From CAZEGI01 sp964512105 (GTDB lineage Archaea; Altiarchaeota; Altiarchaeia; IMC4; CAZEGI01), in the NCBI GenBank assembly GCA_964512105.1, contig CAZEGI010000001.1, positions 62,001-126,000 on the forward strand: a DNA stretch of 64,000 nt, read 5' to 3'. The notes under the pieces are model-generated. The model had not been told where the DNA came from and searched no databases. It saw nothing but the letters and a program-made list of their open reading frames with translations. Both the position numbers and the translations under genes were made by a program. Positions 7,338 to 16,069 of this stretch are shown piece after piece (within the stretch, counting starts at the first letter, position 1; each line of letters opens with the position of its first letter).

Positions 7338-8750
7338 ATGAACGTAAAGCAGACACGTCCCGGGGTCTGGGAATTTAAGGATGAAGGAATGAACGTTCCC
7401 GTGAGGATTTATGCGACCGAAAAACTCTTTGGAACGATAGAGGAGGGTGTCTTTAGACAGGCTTCGAACGTTGCAAAACTTCCAGGGATATTGAATGCGA
7501 GCATGGTCATGCCAGACGGCCATTACGGTTACGGTTTTCCTATCGGCGGGGTTGCTGCGTTCGATTTGGAAAAGGGAATCATAAGCCCAGGCGGTGTGGG
7601 TTATGACATAAATTGCGGCGTGCGTCTTTTGGTTTCAAACCTTACTGAAGCGGAGGTAAGACCGAAACTCAGGGAATTGGTGGATGGATTGTTCCACAAC
7701 ATACCTTCGGGTTTAGGCAGCAAATCTAAACTTCGAGCGTCGGGCGCACAGCTCGAGAGGGCATGCACACTCGGCTCACGGTGGGCTGTTGAAGAAGGTT
7801 ATGGGGTTGAGGATGACTTAGAACATACAGAGGAGAATGGTGCAATTCCGGGTGCAGACCCGTCAAAAATCAGCGGCAGGGCAAAAGAACGCGGCCAGCC
7901 ACAGCTTGGAACGCTTGGTTCTGGAAACCATTTTCTGGAGGTTCAAAGAGTTGACAGGATTATTGACCCTGAAATCGCAGGGAAATTTGGTATAACGGAT
8001 GTCGGCCAGATTGCGGTTATGGTGCACTGCGGTAGCCGGGGCCTGGGTTACCAGATTGCTGACGAAGCTATCCAGACGATGCTCAACGCTTCGCGAAAGT
8101 ACGGTATAAAACTTCCGGACAATGAACTTGCATGTGCCCCGCTGAAGTCGAAGGAAGCGGATGACTACGTTAAAGCGATGTACTGTGCCGTGAATTATGC
8201 ATTCGCGAACAGACAGGTGATAACGCACTGGGTAAGAGAAACATTCGAACGTGTTTTTGGTGAAAAAATAGGGTTAAAACTTCTTTATGATGTTTGTCAT
8301 AATATAGCGAAATTTGAAGAACACGAAGGTTTTGGAAGGGTGTGTGTCCATAGAAAGGGGGCGACAAGAGCATTTGCTGCAGGCAGGAAGGAGATTCCAG
8401 CAGAACTCAGGAACATTGGGCAACCAGTAATCGTGCCGGGCGACATGGGAACAGCTTCCTACGTGCTTGTCGGAACAGAAACCGCGATGAAGGAATCGTG
8501 GGGGAGCGTGTGCCACGGTGCAGGCCGGCTTCTCTCAAGGACCGCGGCAATAAAGAAAGTCCGCGGCGAGCAGGTTAAGCAGGAACTCGAAAAAAAAGGC
8601 CAGGTGGTGCGCTCCGATTCATGGAAAACCCTAGCTGAGGAAGCACCAATGGCGTACAAGAACGTGGATGATGTCATAAGAAGCGTAGAGTTGGCAGGTT
8701 TGTCAAAGCCTGTAGCGAGGATGACACCGTTAGGGGTTGCGAAGGGTTGA
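7338..8750 (+). CDS. rtcB: RNA ligase RtcB (tRNA-splicing ligase)
   Basis: 470 residues, close to the standard 480. Joins 2',3'-cyclic phosphate and 5'-OH ends using GTP and Mn, sealing archaeal tRNA exons after intron removal. Visible: MVMPDGHYGYGFPIGG (57-72), GGVGYDINCGVRLL with metal ligands D90 and C93, LGTLGSGNHFLEVQ, VHCGSRGLG, and SVCHGAGRLLSR, whose histidine is the guanylylation site. No intein interrupts it. Archease is not adjacent. It lies downstream of taw3 as a likely two-gene operon. Confidence 0.95.
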   Translation: MNVKQTRPGVWEFKDEGMNVPVRIYATEKLFGTIEEGVFRQASNVAKLPGILNASMVMPDGHYGYGFPIGGVAAFDLEKGIISPGGVGYDINCGVRLLVSNLTEAEVRPKLRELVDGLFHNIPSGLGSKSKLRASGAQLERACTLGSRWAVEEGYGVEDDLEHTEENGAIPGADPSKISGRAKERGQPQLGTLGSGNHFLEVQRVDRIIDPEIAGKFGITDVGQIAVMVHCGSRGLGYQIADEAIQTMLNASRKYGIKLPDNELACAPLKSKEADDYVKAMYCAVNYAFANRQVITHWVRETFERVFGEKIGLKLLYDVCHNIAKFEEHEGFGRVCVHRKGATRAFAAGRKEIPAELRNIGQPVIVPGDMGTASYVLVGTETAMKESWGSVCHGAGRLLSRTAAIKKVRGEQVKQELEKKGQVVRSDSWKTLAEEAPMAYKNVDDVIRSVELAGLSKPVARMTPLGVAKG

Positions 8751-8813
8751 GTTAGTAGCAAGTAATCTGGACTTGTTTAAGTTTATTTATGCATCATATG
8801 CTGAATTATTATC

Positions 8814-9299
8814 ATGCGGACGAAAGCAAGGGATTACGGGGCTACCCTGAGGGCATTCGGTAGGGCGAAAGCCTTCGGTGAAGAGTTGAGGGATTTTGCA
8901 GGCTCTGTTGATCCGGTATACGCTACCCTTGCAGATGAGTATGAAAGGTTTGTAGCACCTACTTTGCTCAGGAGAGATAGTCCAGTAGTAGGTAAACATA
9001 ACCTTATTGATCTGATTCGCAAACCTCCGGATAATATTAATGCCCTTGGCTTGGATGAAACGGATGTGAGGATAGTGGGGTTTTCTAGAAGGCTTAATAA
9101 CCCCGACCTCCGTGATGCTTTGGCGAATAACGCAACCTATTTGATTGCACTAAAACCAGATTCGAATGAATACGAAGAGTTGGTACAGAAGTTCGGGGTA
9201 AGTGCATGCAAACGATTCGGAGAAATTCCTACTCCAAAAGATATAGGTGGTGAAAAGAGGATAGACGAACATGGTAGGACACCTCACAGTCTGGATTAG
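8814..9299 (+). CDS. Uncharacterised 161-residue protein
   Basis: Not recognised. A soluble protein: a helical N-terminal half rich in A, R, E (RAFGRAKAFGEELRDFAG), then mixed segments (TDVRIVGFSRRL, NATYLIALKPDSNEYEEL) and a polar, likely disordered C-terminus. It has its own upstream A/T-rich stretch (TTTATTTATGCAT around 8781-8796) and is followed 8 bp later by the pheT-like gene, so the two may be cotranscribed. Its amino-acid style resembles the unrecognised proteins at 60-64 kb. No functional claim. Confidence 0.65.
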   Translation: MRTKARDYGATLRAFGRAKAFGEELRDFAGSVDPVYATLADEYERFVAPTLLRRDSPVVGKHNLIDLIRKPPDNINALGLDETDVRIVGFSRRLNNPDLRDALANNATYLIALKPDSNEYEELVQKFGVSACKRFGEIPTPKDIGGEKRIDEHGRTPHSLD

Positions 9300-9307
9300 A
9301 TAACAAA

Positions 9308-10102
9308 ATGCCAACAGTCGAATTTGACATTGACGAATTGAACGAAGGAATCGGGAAAAAACTCTCCGAGAAGGAACTCCGGGAGATTGTTCCGATGATT
9401 GGTGTTGGTCTCGAGAGTATTGCTGACGGAAAACTTATTATCGAGGTTTTCCCGAATCGGCCGGACATGCTCAGCATCGAGGGTTTCACGCATGCGTTTA
9501 GAGGTTTTCTCGGAATTGAAACCGGAATGAAGGAACTTACGGTGAGAAACTCGGACGTAAAACTCTTTGTGGATAGCTCCGTGAAAAACGTAAGGCCATT
9601 TGTTGTTGCGGGAATGATAAAAAATGTGGAGATAGACAACAAAAAGCTGATATCCATAATGAACGTGCAGGAGAAGTTGCACCTTACGCACGGGCAGAAC
9701 AGAAAGAAGGTCGCGATTGGCGTTCACGACATGGATAAGGTTAATGCACCGTTTTTCTACAAGGCAGTCAAGCCTGAGGCGGTTTCTTTTGTTCCTTTGG
9801 ATATGAGTAAGGAGTTAAACCTGAAACAGATTCTGCAACAGCACCCGAAAGGCAGGGATTACGCTTACACGCTTGAGGGTTTTGAAAAGTATCCGGTAAT
9901 TGTTGATGGCAAAAACAACGTCTTGTCCTTCCCGCCGATAATAAACGGAGAGCTTACAAGGGTTACTGAAGAAACACGGAATTTGTTTATGGAACTGACC
10001 GGCACGAATCAGCACGCTCTCGAAATTGCGCTGAATATCGTTGTTAGCTCGATAGCCGACTCTAAGGTGGATGTTTACTCCGTCGAAATAATAAAAAAAT
10101 AG
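9308..10102 (+). CDS. pheT: Phenylalanyl-tRNA synthetase beta chain, N-terminal half only
   Basis: 264 residues matching the N-terminal part of archaeal PheT: MPTVEFDIDELNEGIGKKLS, then IEVFPNRPDMLSIEGFTHAFRGFLG, and the B3/B4 editing-domain region through PPIINGELTRVTEETRNLFMELTGT (the conserved site for hydrolysis of mis-charged Tyr-tRNA). It stops at KVDVYSVEIIKK, where full-length archaeal PheT (about 550 residues) continues into B5 and the catalytic-like module. The next gene begins 4 bp later on the other strand, so the missing half is not downstream. It may be a split subunit whose partner is elsewhere, or a free-standing editing paralogue. The frame is open with no decay. Confidence 0.8.
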   Translation: MPTVEFDIDELNEGIGKKLSEKELREIVPMIGVGLESIADGKLIIEVFPNRPDMLSIEGFTHAFRGFLGIETGMKELTVRNSDVKLFVDSSVKNVRPFVVAGMIKNVEIDNKKLISIMNVQEKLHLTHGQNRKKVAIGVHDMDKVNAPFFYKAVKPEAVSFVPLDMSKELNLKQILQQHPKGRDYAYTLEGFEKYPVIVDGKNNVLSFPPIINGELTRVTEETRNLFMELTGTNQHALEIALNIVVSSIADSKVDVYSVEIIKK

Positions 10103-10106
10103 GGAA

Positions 10107-10496
10107 TTAAGCGTATCTCTCAGCTATGTTCCCTATCATCGGCAGCTTGTACTTAATCCCGCGGTATGCCTGGAATATCAGGAGTAACCAAACCAAAATC
10201 GTTCCGAGTATCAGAAGGGACCACATCAGCACGAACAGAAATCCACCACCAAGCAGCAGCGTCACTATAAGCACCGGTGATATGAGAAGTGCAATAAACC
10301 AGATAGCAATCACAACGAGGCTTGCGATGATTGACTGCATGGCGTGAAACCGCACAAATTTATCGTCCCTCTCGGACAGGTAGACCGACAAACCGCTAAA
10401 TAAACCGAAGATGTACGTCACCGCAGCTACCATGTTGTTTTGTTTTTTTGTGGTCGTTTGGGATTTTTTTGCCGTTGTTTGGGCTTTCCTTGCCAT
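10107..10496 (-). CDS. DUF4870-like small membrane protein
   Basis: 129 residues. A basic, threonine/glutamine-rich N-terminus (to about residue 20) is followed by three hydrophobic segments. Family features are the ERDDKFVRFHAMQSI motif after the first membrane helix and the ending QAYRGIKYKLPMIGNIAERYA. DUF4870/Tic20-like proteins of this kind are widespread membrane proteins of unknown role. It ends 4 bp from the pheT-like stop and is divergent from the tandem AAA+ gene across a region with tandem hairpins. Confidence 0.8.
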   Translation of the reverse strand: MARKAQTTAKKSQTTTKKQNNMVAAVTYIFGLFSGLSVYLSERDDKFVRFHAMQSIIASLVVIAIWFIALLISPVLIVTLLLGGGFLFVLMWSLLILGTILVWLLLIFQAYRGIKYKLPMIGNIAERYA

Positions 10497-10542
10497 TGTA
10501 TCACCCCCTTATTCATTGTTCGTAGGAGTATAAAAATCGTAT

Positions 10543-10618
10543 ATAAAAACCGCTGGCTAAAGACAAGGTTTTTATAGATAAAACTGTCCCTTTTAATGGA
10601 CTGTTGGGGTAGTTTTAT
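10543..10618. promoter_or_regulatory. Two tandem hairpins in a divergent intergenic region
   Basis: Hairpin 1 pairs ATAAAAACC (10543-10551) with GGTTTTTAT (10567-10575). Hairpin 2 pairs ATAAAACT (10578-10585) with AGTTTTAT (10611-10618). They sit in the 155-bp gap between the DUF4870 gene and the tandem AAA+ gene. Hairpin 1 shares the core TGGCTAAAG and A-rich flanks with the hairpin at 45179-45206. Operator, attenuator or small RNA roles are all possible. Confidence 0.55.
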
Positions 10619-10651
10619 AGATATAAAAAACGAAACCCATAATATAGCAGA

Positions 10652-13444
10652 ATGAAAATTAGCAAGATTTACACGCTGTCCTTTGCCATTTCTGCCAACA
10701 CTGAAAAATCCCTGCTCCAAACCCTCAGCAAGAAAAAGAACGCCAAGATTGTAAAGGGTTACATGCCTCTGGGCAAGTTCAAAATTTCACGAGCCGAAGA
10801 GATAAAAAAAGGCACGATAATCAAGAAGATTTCATACGACACGAGAACGAACCACTTTTTTGTTGACCTTGCGCACGGCGACCTCTACTACATGAACAGG
10901 ATGGGCGCCTTCAAAAAGAATCCGGAAGTGGTCAAGTCGGATTTCCTGAGGAAGATTATTGACTTCCCGCCTGAGGCAATTTCGCTTCTGGGGCAGCTTC
11001 ACGAGTTTGGAAGCATTCCATACGACGAGCTAAACCAGACGCTTGTGTATGACCTTGCACGCGAGGGATTCATAGACATCTGGGAACCGGAAGCAGACCA
11101 GATATTCAACCTCATACGCTCGACCATAGAGCCGGATGAAGTTATAATGCACAAGCACTTTGTGAAACTCCGCGATTACCTTCCGAACTTCAGCAATTCA
11201 CGGTATAACCTTGATGTTTTTTTGCACGTAAGTGAGACCGTTGATGATACCTATACAAAAGATACCATCAGGTATTCGAACGAGAGGGTTTGCGAATTGC
11301 TGGAGGGCATATTCGGCGGACACTGCGTCCTAACTGGTTTGGTTTATCTGCCATACATAACGTGCATACACATAGAGAAGGACAGGCACGTCTCCGAGGT
11401 GTTCTTCCCCCTGTGCGCAAGAGACGCATCGGACGTGAAAACCGGTTTTAAGGATGAGGTAAAGCTAAAACCGATAACCTTCATGACCCGGATGGATGCA
11501 GCCGGCTCCGTTCCGCTTGAGTCATCGACAATAAGCTTTTCCGATGTTGCGGATTTGGAGGATGTAAAGGAAAAAATCAGGCGTCTGATAGTTTATCCTC
11601 TGGTGAAACCGGAAGTTGCAAAGAAGTTTAAGAAGGTTGGAGGCGGCAGCGTTCTTTTTTACGGGCCTCCGGGTTGCGGTAAAACGTACATTGCAAGGGC
11701 AACGGTCGGCGAGTGCGGACTTTCTTTCTTCAACATAAATACAAGCGACATTATTGCCGAGGGTTCCGAGGTGGCAACGAAGAATCTGCACGATGTGTTC
11801 ATGCGTGCTTCCAAAAACGCACCTACGATTTTATTCTTTGATGAGATTGACGCAATCGGCGGGGCCAGAAGCGATAAGGGCTCGCAGAGGGTCGTGGTTA
11901 ACCAGTTTCTGATGGAGATGGACGGCATTGAAACGCTGAGCGAGAACGTGCTGGTTATAGGCTCGACGAACGCGCCGTGGTACCTGGACCCTGCGCTGAG
12001 AAGGGCAGGTAGGTTTAATGATTTGATATTCATTCCGCCACCCGACCTGAAAACACGGGTGGAGATATTCAAGATACACACGAGGAAAAAACCCATTTCC
12101 GAGGATATTGACTTTGAAAAACTTGCGGAGTTGACTGAGGGCTATGCCTCATCGGACATAAAGGCGATATGCGATGACGCCATTGAAATACCTTGGGAGG
12201 AAGCGCTGCATGGAATTCCGGAAAGAAAGGCCAACATGCAGGATTTTAGGTCAGTCATAAAAAAGAGGAAATCCTCACTTACGCCATGGTACAAGTTGGC
12301 CGAGCGGGAGATAAAGAAGAGTGGCGAGTCTGAATTGTTTAGTGAACTTGCGACGCACATCTTGAAGCATGCGGGCGGTGTAGATGCCGCAGTCAAGCCG
12401 GGGGTGACGTTTGCTGACGTCGGTAATATGGAGGACGTCAAGGAGGAGATAAGGAAGAAGGTTGTTTATCCGATAAAAGACCCAAAACTGGCCGAGAGTT
12501 ATGGTACAAAGGTTGGCGGCGGAATACTGTTTTACGGGCCTCCGGGTTGCGGTAAAACATACATTGCAAGAGCGGCCGCAGGTGAATGCGAGGCAGCGTT
12601 CTTCAACATCCGGATTACGGACATATTGGGCGAGGAAGAAGGTTTGCGAGAAAAGAAGCTAAATTACGTTTTTGACAGGGCATCGAGAAACACGCCAGCG
12701 ATACTTTTTTTCGATGAGCTTGACGCTATCGGTGGCAGAAGAGAAACCACAAGGGGTGACGCACGCACGCTTATAAACCAGTTCCTCACGGAAATGGATG
12801 GTTTTGAGAAGAAAGAGGGCGTTGTGGTTGTGGGTTCAACCAACGCACCGTGGGATATCGACCCCGCACTGCGGAGAGCGGGTAGGTTTACGGAGCAGGT
12901 TTATGTTCCGCCGCCGAACAAGGAAATGCGAATTGAGATATTCAAGATACACGTGAAGAATAAACCCGTGGCAAAGAACATAAACTTCGGAAAGCTTGCG
13001 GAACTCACGGAAGGTTATTCGTCAGCAGACATAAAGGCGATATGCGACCTTGCTGCAGAGATACCGTGGGTTGAGGCGCTGGATGGTAAGGAAAAAAGAG
13101 AGATCAACATGCAGGACTTCCTGTCAGTGATAAAAAAGAGGAACTCTTCCATAATCCCGTGGTTCAAACTCGCAAAGAAACAGCTGAAGGAAAGCGGCGA
13201 GCGCGACATCTACGAGGAGTTATGGTTGGATATAAAAACGCTCAGCAAAAAATTTGAGGAGAAAGAAAAGGCGGAGGATAAAAAGAAAAGCAAGGACAAG
13301 CTCAAGACCGAAAGGGAAAAGCTTGAAAAAATGATAAAAACTGCAAAACAGAAGTTTGGCAGGGGCGAAATTGACAAAAGCGTTTACAACGAAATCATGA
13401 AGGACTACGAAAAACGGCTGATTGAGATTGAGTGTTCCGAGTGA
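10652..13444 (+). CDS. Tandem AAA+ ATPase with unfamiliar N-terminal domain and coiled-coil tail
   Basis: 930 residues. Two classic AAA modules: Walker A GPPGCGKT at 338-345 and 629-636, Walker B ILFFDE at 393-398 and 684-689, and arginine-finger motifs RRAGRF at 450-455 and 741-746. Both modules look catalytically intact and are very similar to each other, with a repeated PALRRAGRF...GYxSxDIKAICD block, suggesting internal duplication. The layout recalls Cdc48/VAT, but residues 1-290 do not resemble the double-psi-barrel N domain. A winged-helix-like stretch at about 100-150 is possible. Residues 855-930 are a charged coiled coil ending in a short SHOCT-like element (RGEIDKSVYNEIMKDY). Likely an unfoldase or remodeller; substrate unknown. 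The stop codon abuts the argC stop with no spacing. Confidence 0.85.
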   Translation: MKISKIYTLSFAISANTEKSLLQTLSKKKNAKIVKGYMPLGKFKISRAEEIKKGTIIKKISYDTRTNHFFVDLAHGDLYYMNRMGAFKKNPEVVKSDFLRKIIDFPPEAISLLGQLHEFGSIPYDELNQTLVYDLAREGFIDIWEPEADQIFNLIRSTIEPDEVIMHKHFVKLRDYLPNFSNSRYNLDVFLHVSETVDDTYTKDTIRYSNERVCELLEGIFGGHCVLTGLVYLPYITCIHIEKDRHVSEVFFPLCARDASDVKTGFKDEVKLKPITFMTRMDAAGSVPLESSTISFSDVADLEDVKEKIRRLIVYPLVKPEVAKKFKKVGGGSVLFYGPPGCGKTYIARATVGECGLSFFNINTSDIIAEGSEVATKNLHDVFMRASKNAPTILFFDEIDAIGGARSDKGSQRVVVNQFLMEMDGIETLSENVLVIGSTNAPWYLDPALRRAGRFNDLIFIPPPDLKTRVEIFKIHTRKKPISEDIDFEKLAELTEGYASSDIKAICDDAIEIPWEEALHGIPERKANMQDFRSVIKKRKSSLTPWYKLAEREIKKSGESELFSELATHILKHAGGVDAAVKPGVTFADVGNMEDVKEEIRKKVVYPIKDPKLAESYGTKVGGGILFYGPPGCGKTYIARAAAGECEAAFFNIRITDILGEEEGLREKKLNYVFDRASRNTPAILFFDELDAIGGRRETTRGDARTLINQFLTEMDGFEKKEGVVVVGSTNAPWDIDPALRRAGRFTEQVYVPPPNKEMRIEIFKIHVKNKPVAKNINFGKLAELTEGYSSADIKAICDLAAEIPWVEALDGKEKREINMQDFLSVIKKRNSSIIPWFKLAKKQLKESGERDIYEELWLDIKTLSKKFEEKEKAEDKKKSKDKLKTEREKLEKMIKTAKQKFGRGEIDKSVYNEIMKDYEKRLIEIECSE

Positions 13445-14458
13445 TTAGGGATGCCCTGCCACGAGTTTTAAACCCGTTGTTTCTTTGTATCCCAGCATGA
13501 GGTTCATGTTCTGGATTGCGTTCCCTGCCGCGCCTTTTATGAGGTTGTCGATTGCCGATATGACGAGCACGCGTGAATTTTCCGCATCCAGATGAACCGA
13601 TATGTCGCAGTAATTCGTGTTCAGAACGTCCTTGACGTATGAAACGTCCATTATCCTCACGAATGGTTCATTTTTGTAAAATGTTTTATAATGATTTTCA
13701 AAGTTGATGTTTATAGTAGTTGAGAAAACGTGCACGTTCGTCAGAATTCCGCGGATTATGGGGACGAGTGTTGGGGTAAATGATATTTTTATTTTTTTGA
13801 AAAAGTTCAGCAGTACTGATTCGATTTCCGGCTGGTGCCTGTGATCGACCATCTTGTACGGTTTCAGGTTATCGTGTACTTCCGGGTGGTGTATGAAATC
13901 TGAAAGTTTTGCGCCAGCCCCGGAGGTTCCGGATTTTGCGTCAACGACGATTTTTTCAACATCAAGTTTGTTCTGGAATTTTGCGAGCGGCGCTATCGCC
14001 AGAATCGCACCGAGCGCATAGCATCCCGGGTTTGCAACCAGTTTCGCGTTCTTTATTTTATTCCTGAAAAGTTCCGGAACGCCGTAAACCGCCTGCTTCA
14101 GAAGCTCCGGGTTCTTGTGTTTCCCGTAGATTTTTTCGTAATCGCGTTTATCCTTGAATCTGTAATCCGCAGAGAGGTCGATAACCCTGATTCCCTTGCC
14201 CAGTATTCTGGGTGCGTACTCCATGGACTCCGTATGTGGGGTTGCTAGGAAAACAACATCCGAGTCCAGCCTGCTTAAACTGAACTCGTGGAATTTTTCG
14301 TTGTATATCCCATGCAGATTTCTGTGCAAATCCGAGACTTTTTTTCCTGCATAAGTTCGTGACGTTGCGGTTATGCCGTCAATTTCGGGGTGATTCACCA
14401 GTAATCTCAGTAACTCGCTTCCCGTGTATCCGGATGCTCCGACTATTGTGACTTTCAT
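13445..14458 (-). CDS. argC: N-acetyl-gamma-glutamyl-phosphate reductase
   Basis: 337 residues from the ATG at 14458; an extended reading to 14521 only adds sequence overlapping the PfkB gene. Reduces N-acetylglutamyl phosphate to the semialdehyde with NADPH. The Rossmann start VTIVGASGYTGSELLRLL and the active-site LVANPGCYALGAILAIAPL (catalytic Cys) are clear, as are DHRHQPEIESVL and a C-terminal GAAGNAIQNMNLMLGY. LysY of the lysine pathway is a close homologue and dual use is common in archaea. The start overlaps the PfkB kinase stop by 4 bases, so the two are cotranscribed. Confidence 0.93.
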   Translation of the reverse strand: MKVTIVGASGYTGSELLRLLVNHPEIDGITATSRTYAGKKVSDLHRNLHGIYNEKFHEFSLSRLDSDVVFLATPHTESMEYAPRILGKGIRVIDLSADYRFKDKRDYEKIYGKHKNPELLKQAVYGVPELFRNKIKNAKLVANPGCYALGAILAIAPLAKFQNKLDVEKIVVDAKSGTSGAGAKLSDFIHHPEVHDNLKPYKMVDHRHQPEIESVLLNFFKKIKISFTPTLVPIIRGILTNVHVFSTTININFENHYKTFYKNEPFVRIMDVSYVKDVLNTNYCDISVHLDAENSRVLVISAIDNLIKGAAGNAIQNMNLMLGYKETTGLKLVAGHP

Positions 14459-15342
14459 TGTATTTTGTGGCAACGCTCCAAAACGTTTGCCCACGTCGGC
14501 AAATTCGACTGGCAACCCCACTTTTCTATGACAAACGAGGCAGCAGCATTACCTATTTTTGCTGCTTCAACGAAATCGTGACCCTTGACGTAACCCGCAA
14601 TGAACCCTGCATTGAAGGCGTCTCCTGCACCCGATGTATCAACGACCTTTGTCCGGTAGGATGATATGGAGATGTTGGTGTTCCGCGTGTAAAGCAGGCA
14701 GCCGTCCTTCCCTTTCGTGACGATAAACACCTCCGGGCCTTGTTTGAAGTCCATCCTGAATCCCAATTCATGCAGATGGTCAAGTTCGTGGGTGTTCAGG
14801 ATAAAGACCTTTGTTTTTTTCAGAACGCGGTAGAATTGCGGCGGGATTTTTTCGAACTTAAAGACACCGTAACCGGGATTGTAAACCACGAATTTGTTCT
14901 TACACAGCTTTGCAACCTTTTCCTGAAGTTTGAGATAGGTCCGTGCAAGGTAAATGCACGCGGAATTGTTTATGAACTTTCTATCCGGTTCCAAATTCTC
15001 CAGTCCTTCAGTAACGCCCTTGTAGAAGAAACTCACCTGATTTCCGTCGCTCTTGAAGAACATGGATTTCATTGTGTCGCCAAGGACAACGTTGAAATAC
15101 TGCCCCACACCGAGATTCTGCATGTACTTTACGTAATCCTCGACGTCCGAACCGATAACGCTAACCAGTCCGGTTTTCAAACCGAGAACAGAGGCGACGA
15201 CCGCGGTATTCGCACCCATCCCGCCGTAAAATCTGTGCGCTTTTAAAACTTCACTGGCCTCGTTTATTTTCGGGAACCTGTCAACCTCATAGAAGTAGTC
15301 CATTGCCGTATCCCCGAATACCAAGAGGTCGAGTTTCTCCAT
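14455..15342 (-). CDS. PfkB-family sugar/nucleoside kinase
   Basis: 295 residues. The N-terminal GGMGANTAVVASVLGL and the C-terminal signature VVDTSGAGDAFNAGFIAGYV (anion hole GAGD with the catalytic Asp) identify the ribokinase/PfkB fold. Archaeal members include nucleoside kinases, ADP-dependent sugar kinases and ribose-1,5-bisphosphate pathway enzymes, and specificity cannot be read here. The gene precedes argC by a 4-base overlap, an association I cannot explain. It is divergent from pyrH with 40 bp between starts. Confidence 0.85.
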   Translation of the reverse strand: MEKLDLLVFGDTAMDYFYEVDRFPKINEASEVLKAHRFYGGMGANTAVVASVLGLKTGLVSVIGSDVEDYVKYMQNLGVGQYFNVVLGDTMKSMFFKSDGNQVSFFYKGVTEGLENLEPDRKFINNSACIYLARTYLKLQEKVAKLCKNKFVVYNPGYGVFKFEKIPPQFYRVLKKTKVFILNTHELDHLHELGFRMDFKQGPEVFIVTKGKDGCLLYTRNTNISISSYRTKVVDTSGAGDAFNAGFIAGYVKGHDFVEAAKIGNAAASFVIEKWGCQSNLPTWANVLERCHKIQ

Positions 15343-15382
15343 TTTACGGTTATTTATTAGAAGTAATCATTAAGAATATAAG

Positions 15383-16069
15383 ATGAAAATCGTTATATCG
15401 CTTGGCGGGTCGGTTTTTTTACAGGACGGGATTGATGTTGCCTACATAAGGAATTTCTCATCGCTGATAAATGGGTTGTGCAAAAAACACCTCCTGGCGA
15501 TAGTTGCTGGTGGTGGGAAAGTAGCGAGGGACTACATAAAAATTGCAAGGAACTTCGGAGCTTCCGAGATGTTCTGCGACCTTATGGGAATCGAGGCAAC
15601 GCGGCTGAACGCAAGGTTGTTATCTGCGGCCATAGGCGACGCCGCAAATCTTGAGCCGCCGAAGGATTATGTCGGAGCGATGAAGGCGATGGATTTCGGG
15701 AAGGTTGTAGTAATGGGTGGCACCGATCCCGGACATTCAACAGATGCGGTTGCCGCACTTCTCGCGGAATACATACGTGCGGATTTGCTGATTAACGCGA
15801 CGAACGTTGAGGCCGTGTACGATAAGGACCCGAAAAAACACAAAGATGCGAAAAAACTGGGGCGGATTACAGTGGACAGGCTGATAGACCTCGTGAAGAA
15901 TGAATCCATAGGCGCAGGACAGTACAAACTCATGGATTTGCTTGCAGCAAAAATAATCCAGAGGTCGAAGATAAAAACCTTCGTTCTGAACGGCAGAAAC
16001 TTAAAGAATCTGGAAAACGCGATAAACGGCAAAAAATTCGTAGGAACCGTAATCGAAAATGGAGTATGA
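15383..16069 (+). CDS. pyrH: UMP kinase (archaeal type)
   Basis: 228 residues. Phosphorylates UMP to UDP. Amino acid kinase fold with KIVISLGGSV, AIVAGGGKVARDYIKIAR, the UMP-binding MGIEATRLNARLL, VVMGGTDPGHSTDAVAALLAEYI and INATNVEAVYDKDPKKH. The short archaeal form lacks the GTP-effector features of bacterial enzymes. It overlaps the AIM24-family gene by 11 bases. It is a clear paralogue of, but distinct from, the MfnE-like kinase at 4129. Confidence 0.92.
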   Translation: MKIVISLGGSVFLQDGIDVAYIRNFSSLINGLCKKHLLAIVAGGGKVARDYIKIARNFGASEMFCDLMGIEATRLNARLLSAAIGDAANLEPPKDYVGAMKAMDFGKVVVMGGTDPGHSTDAVAALLAEYIRADLLINATNVEAVYDKDPKKHKDAKKLGRITVDRLIDLVKNESIGAGQYKLMDLLAAKIIQRSKIKTFVLNGRNLKNLENAINGKKFVGTVIENGV

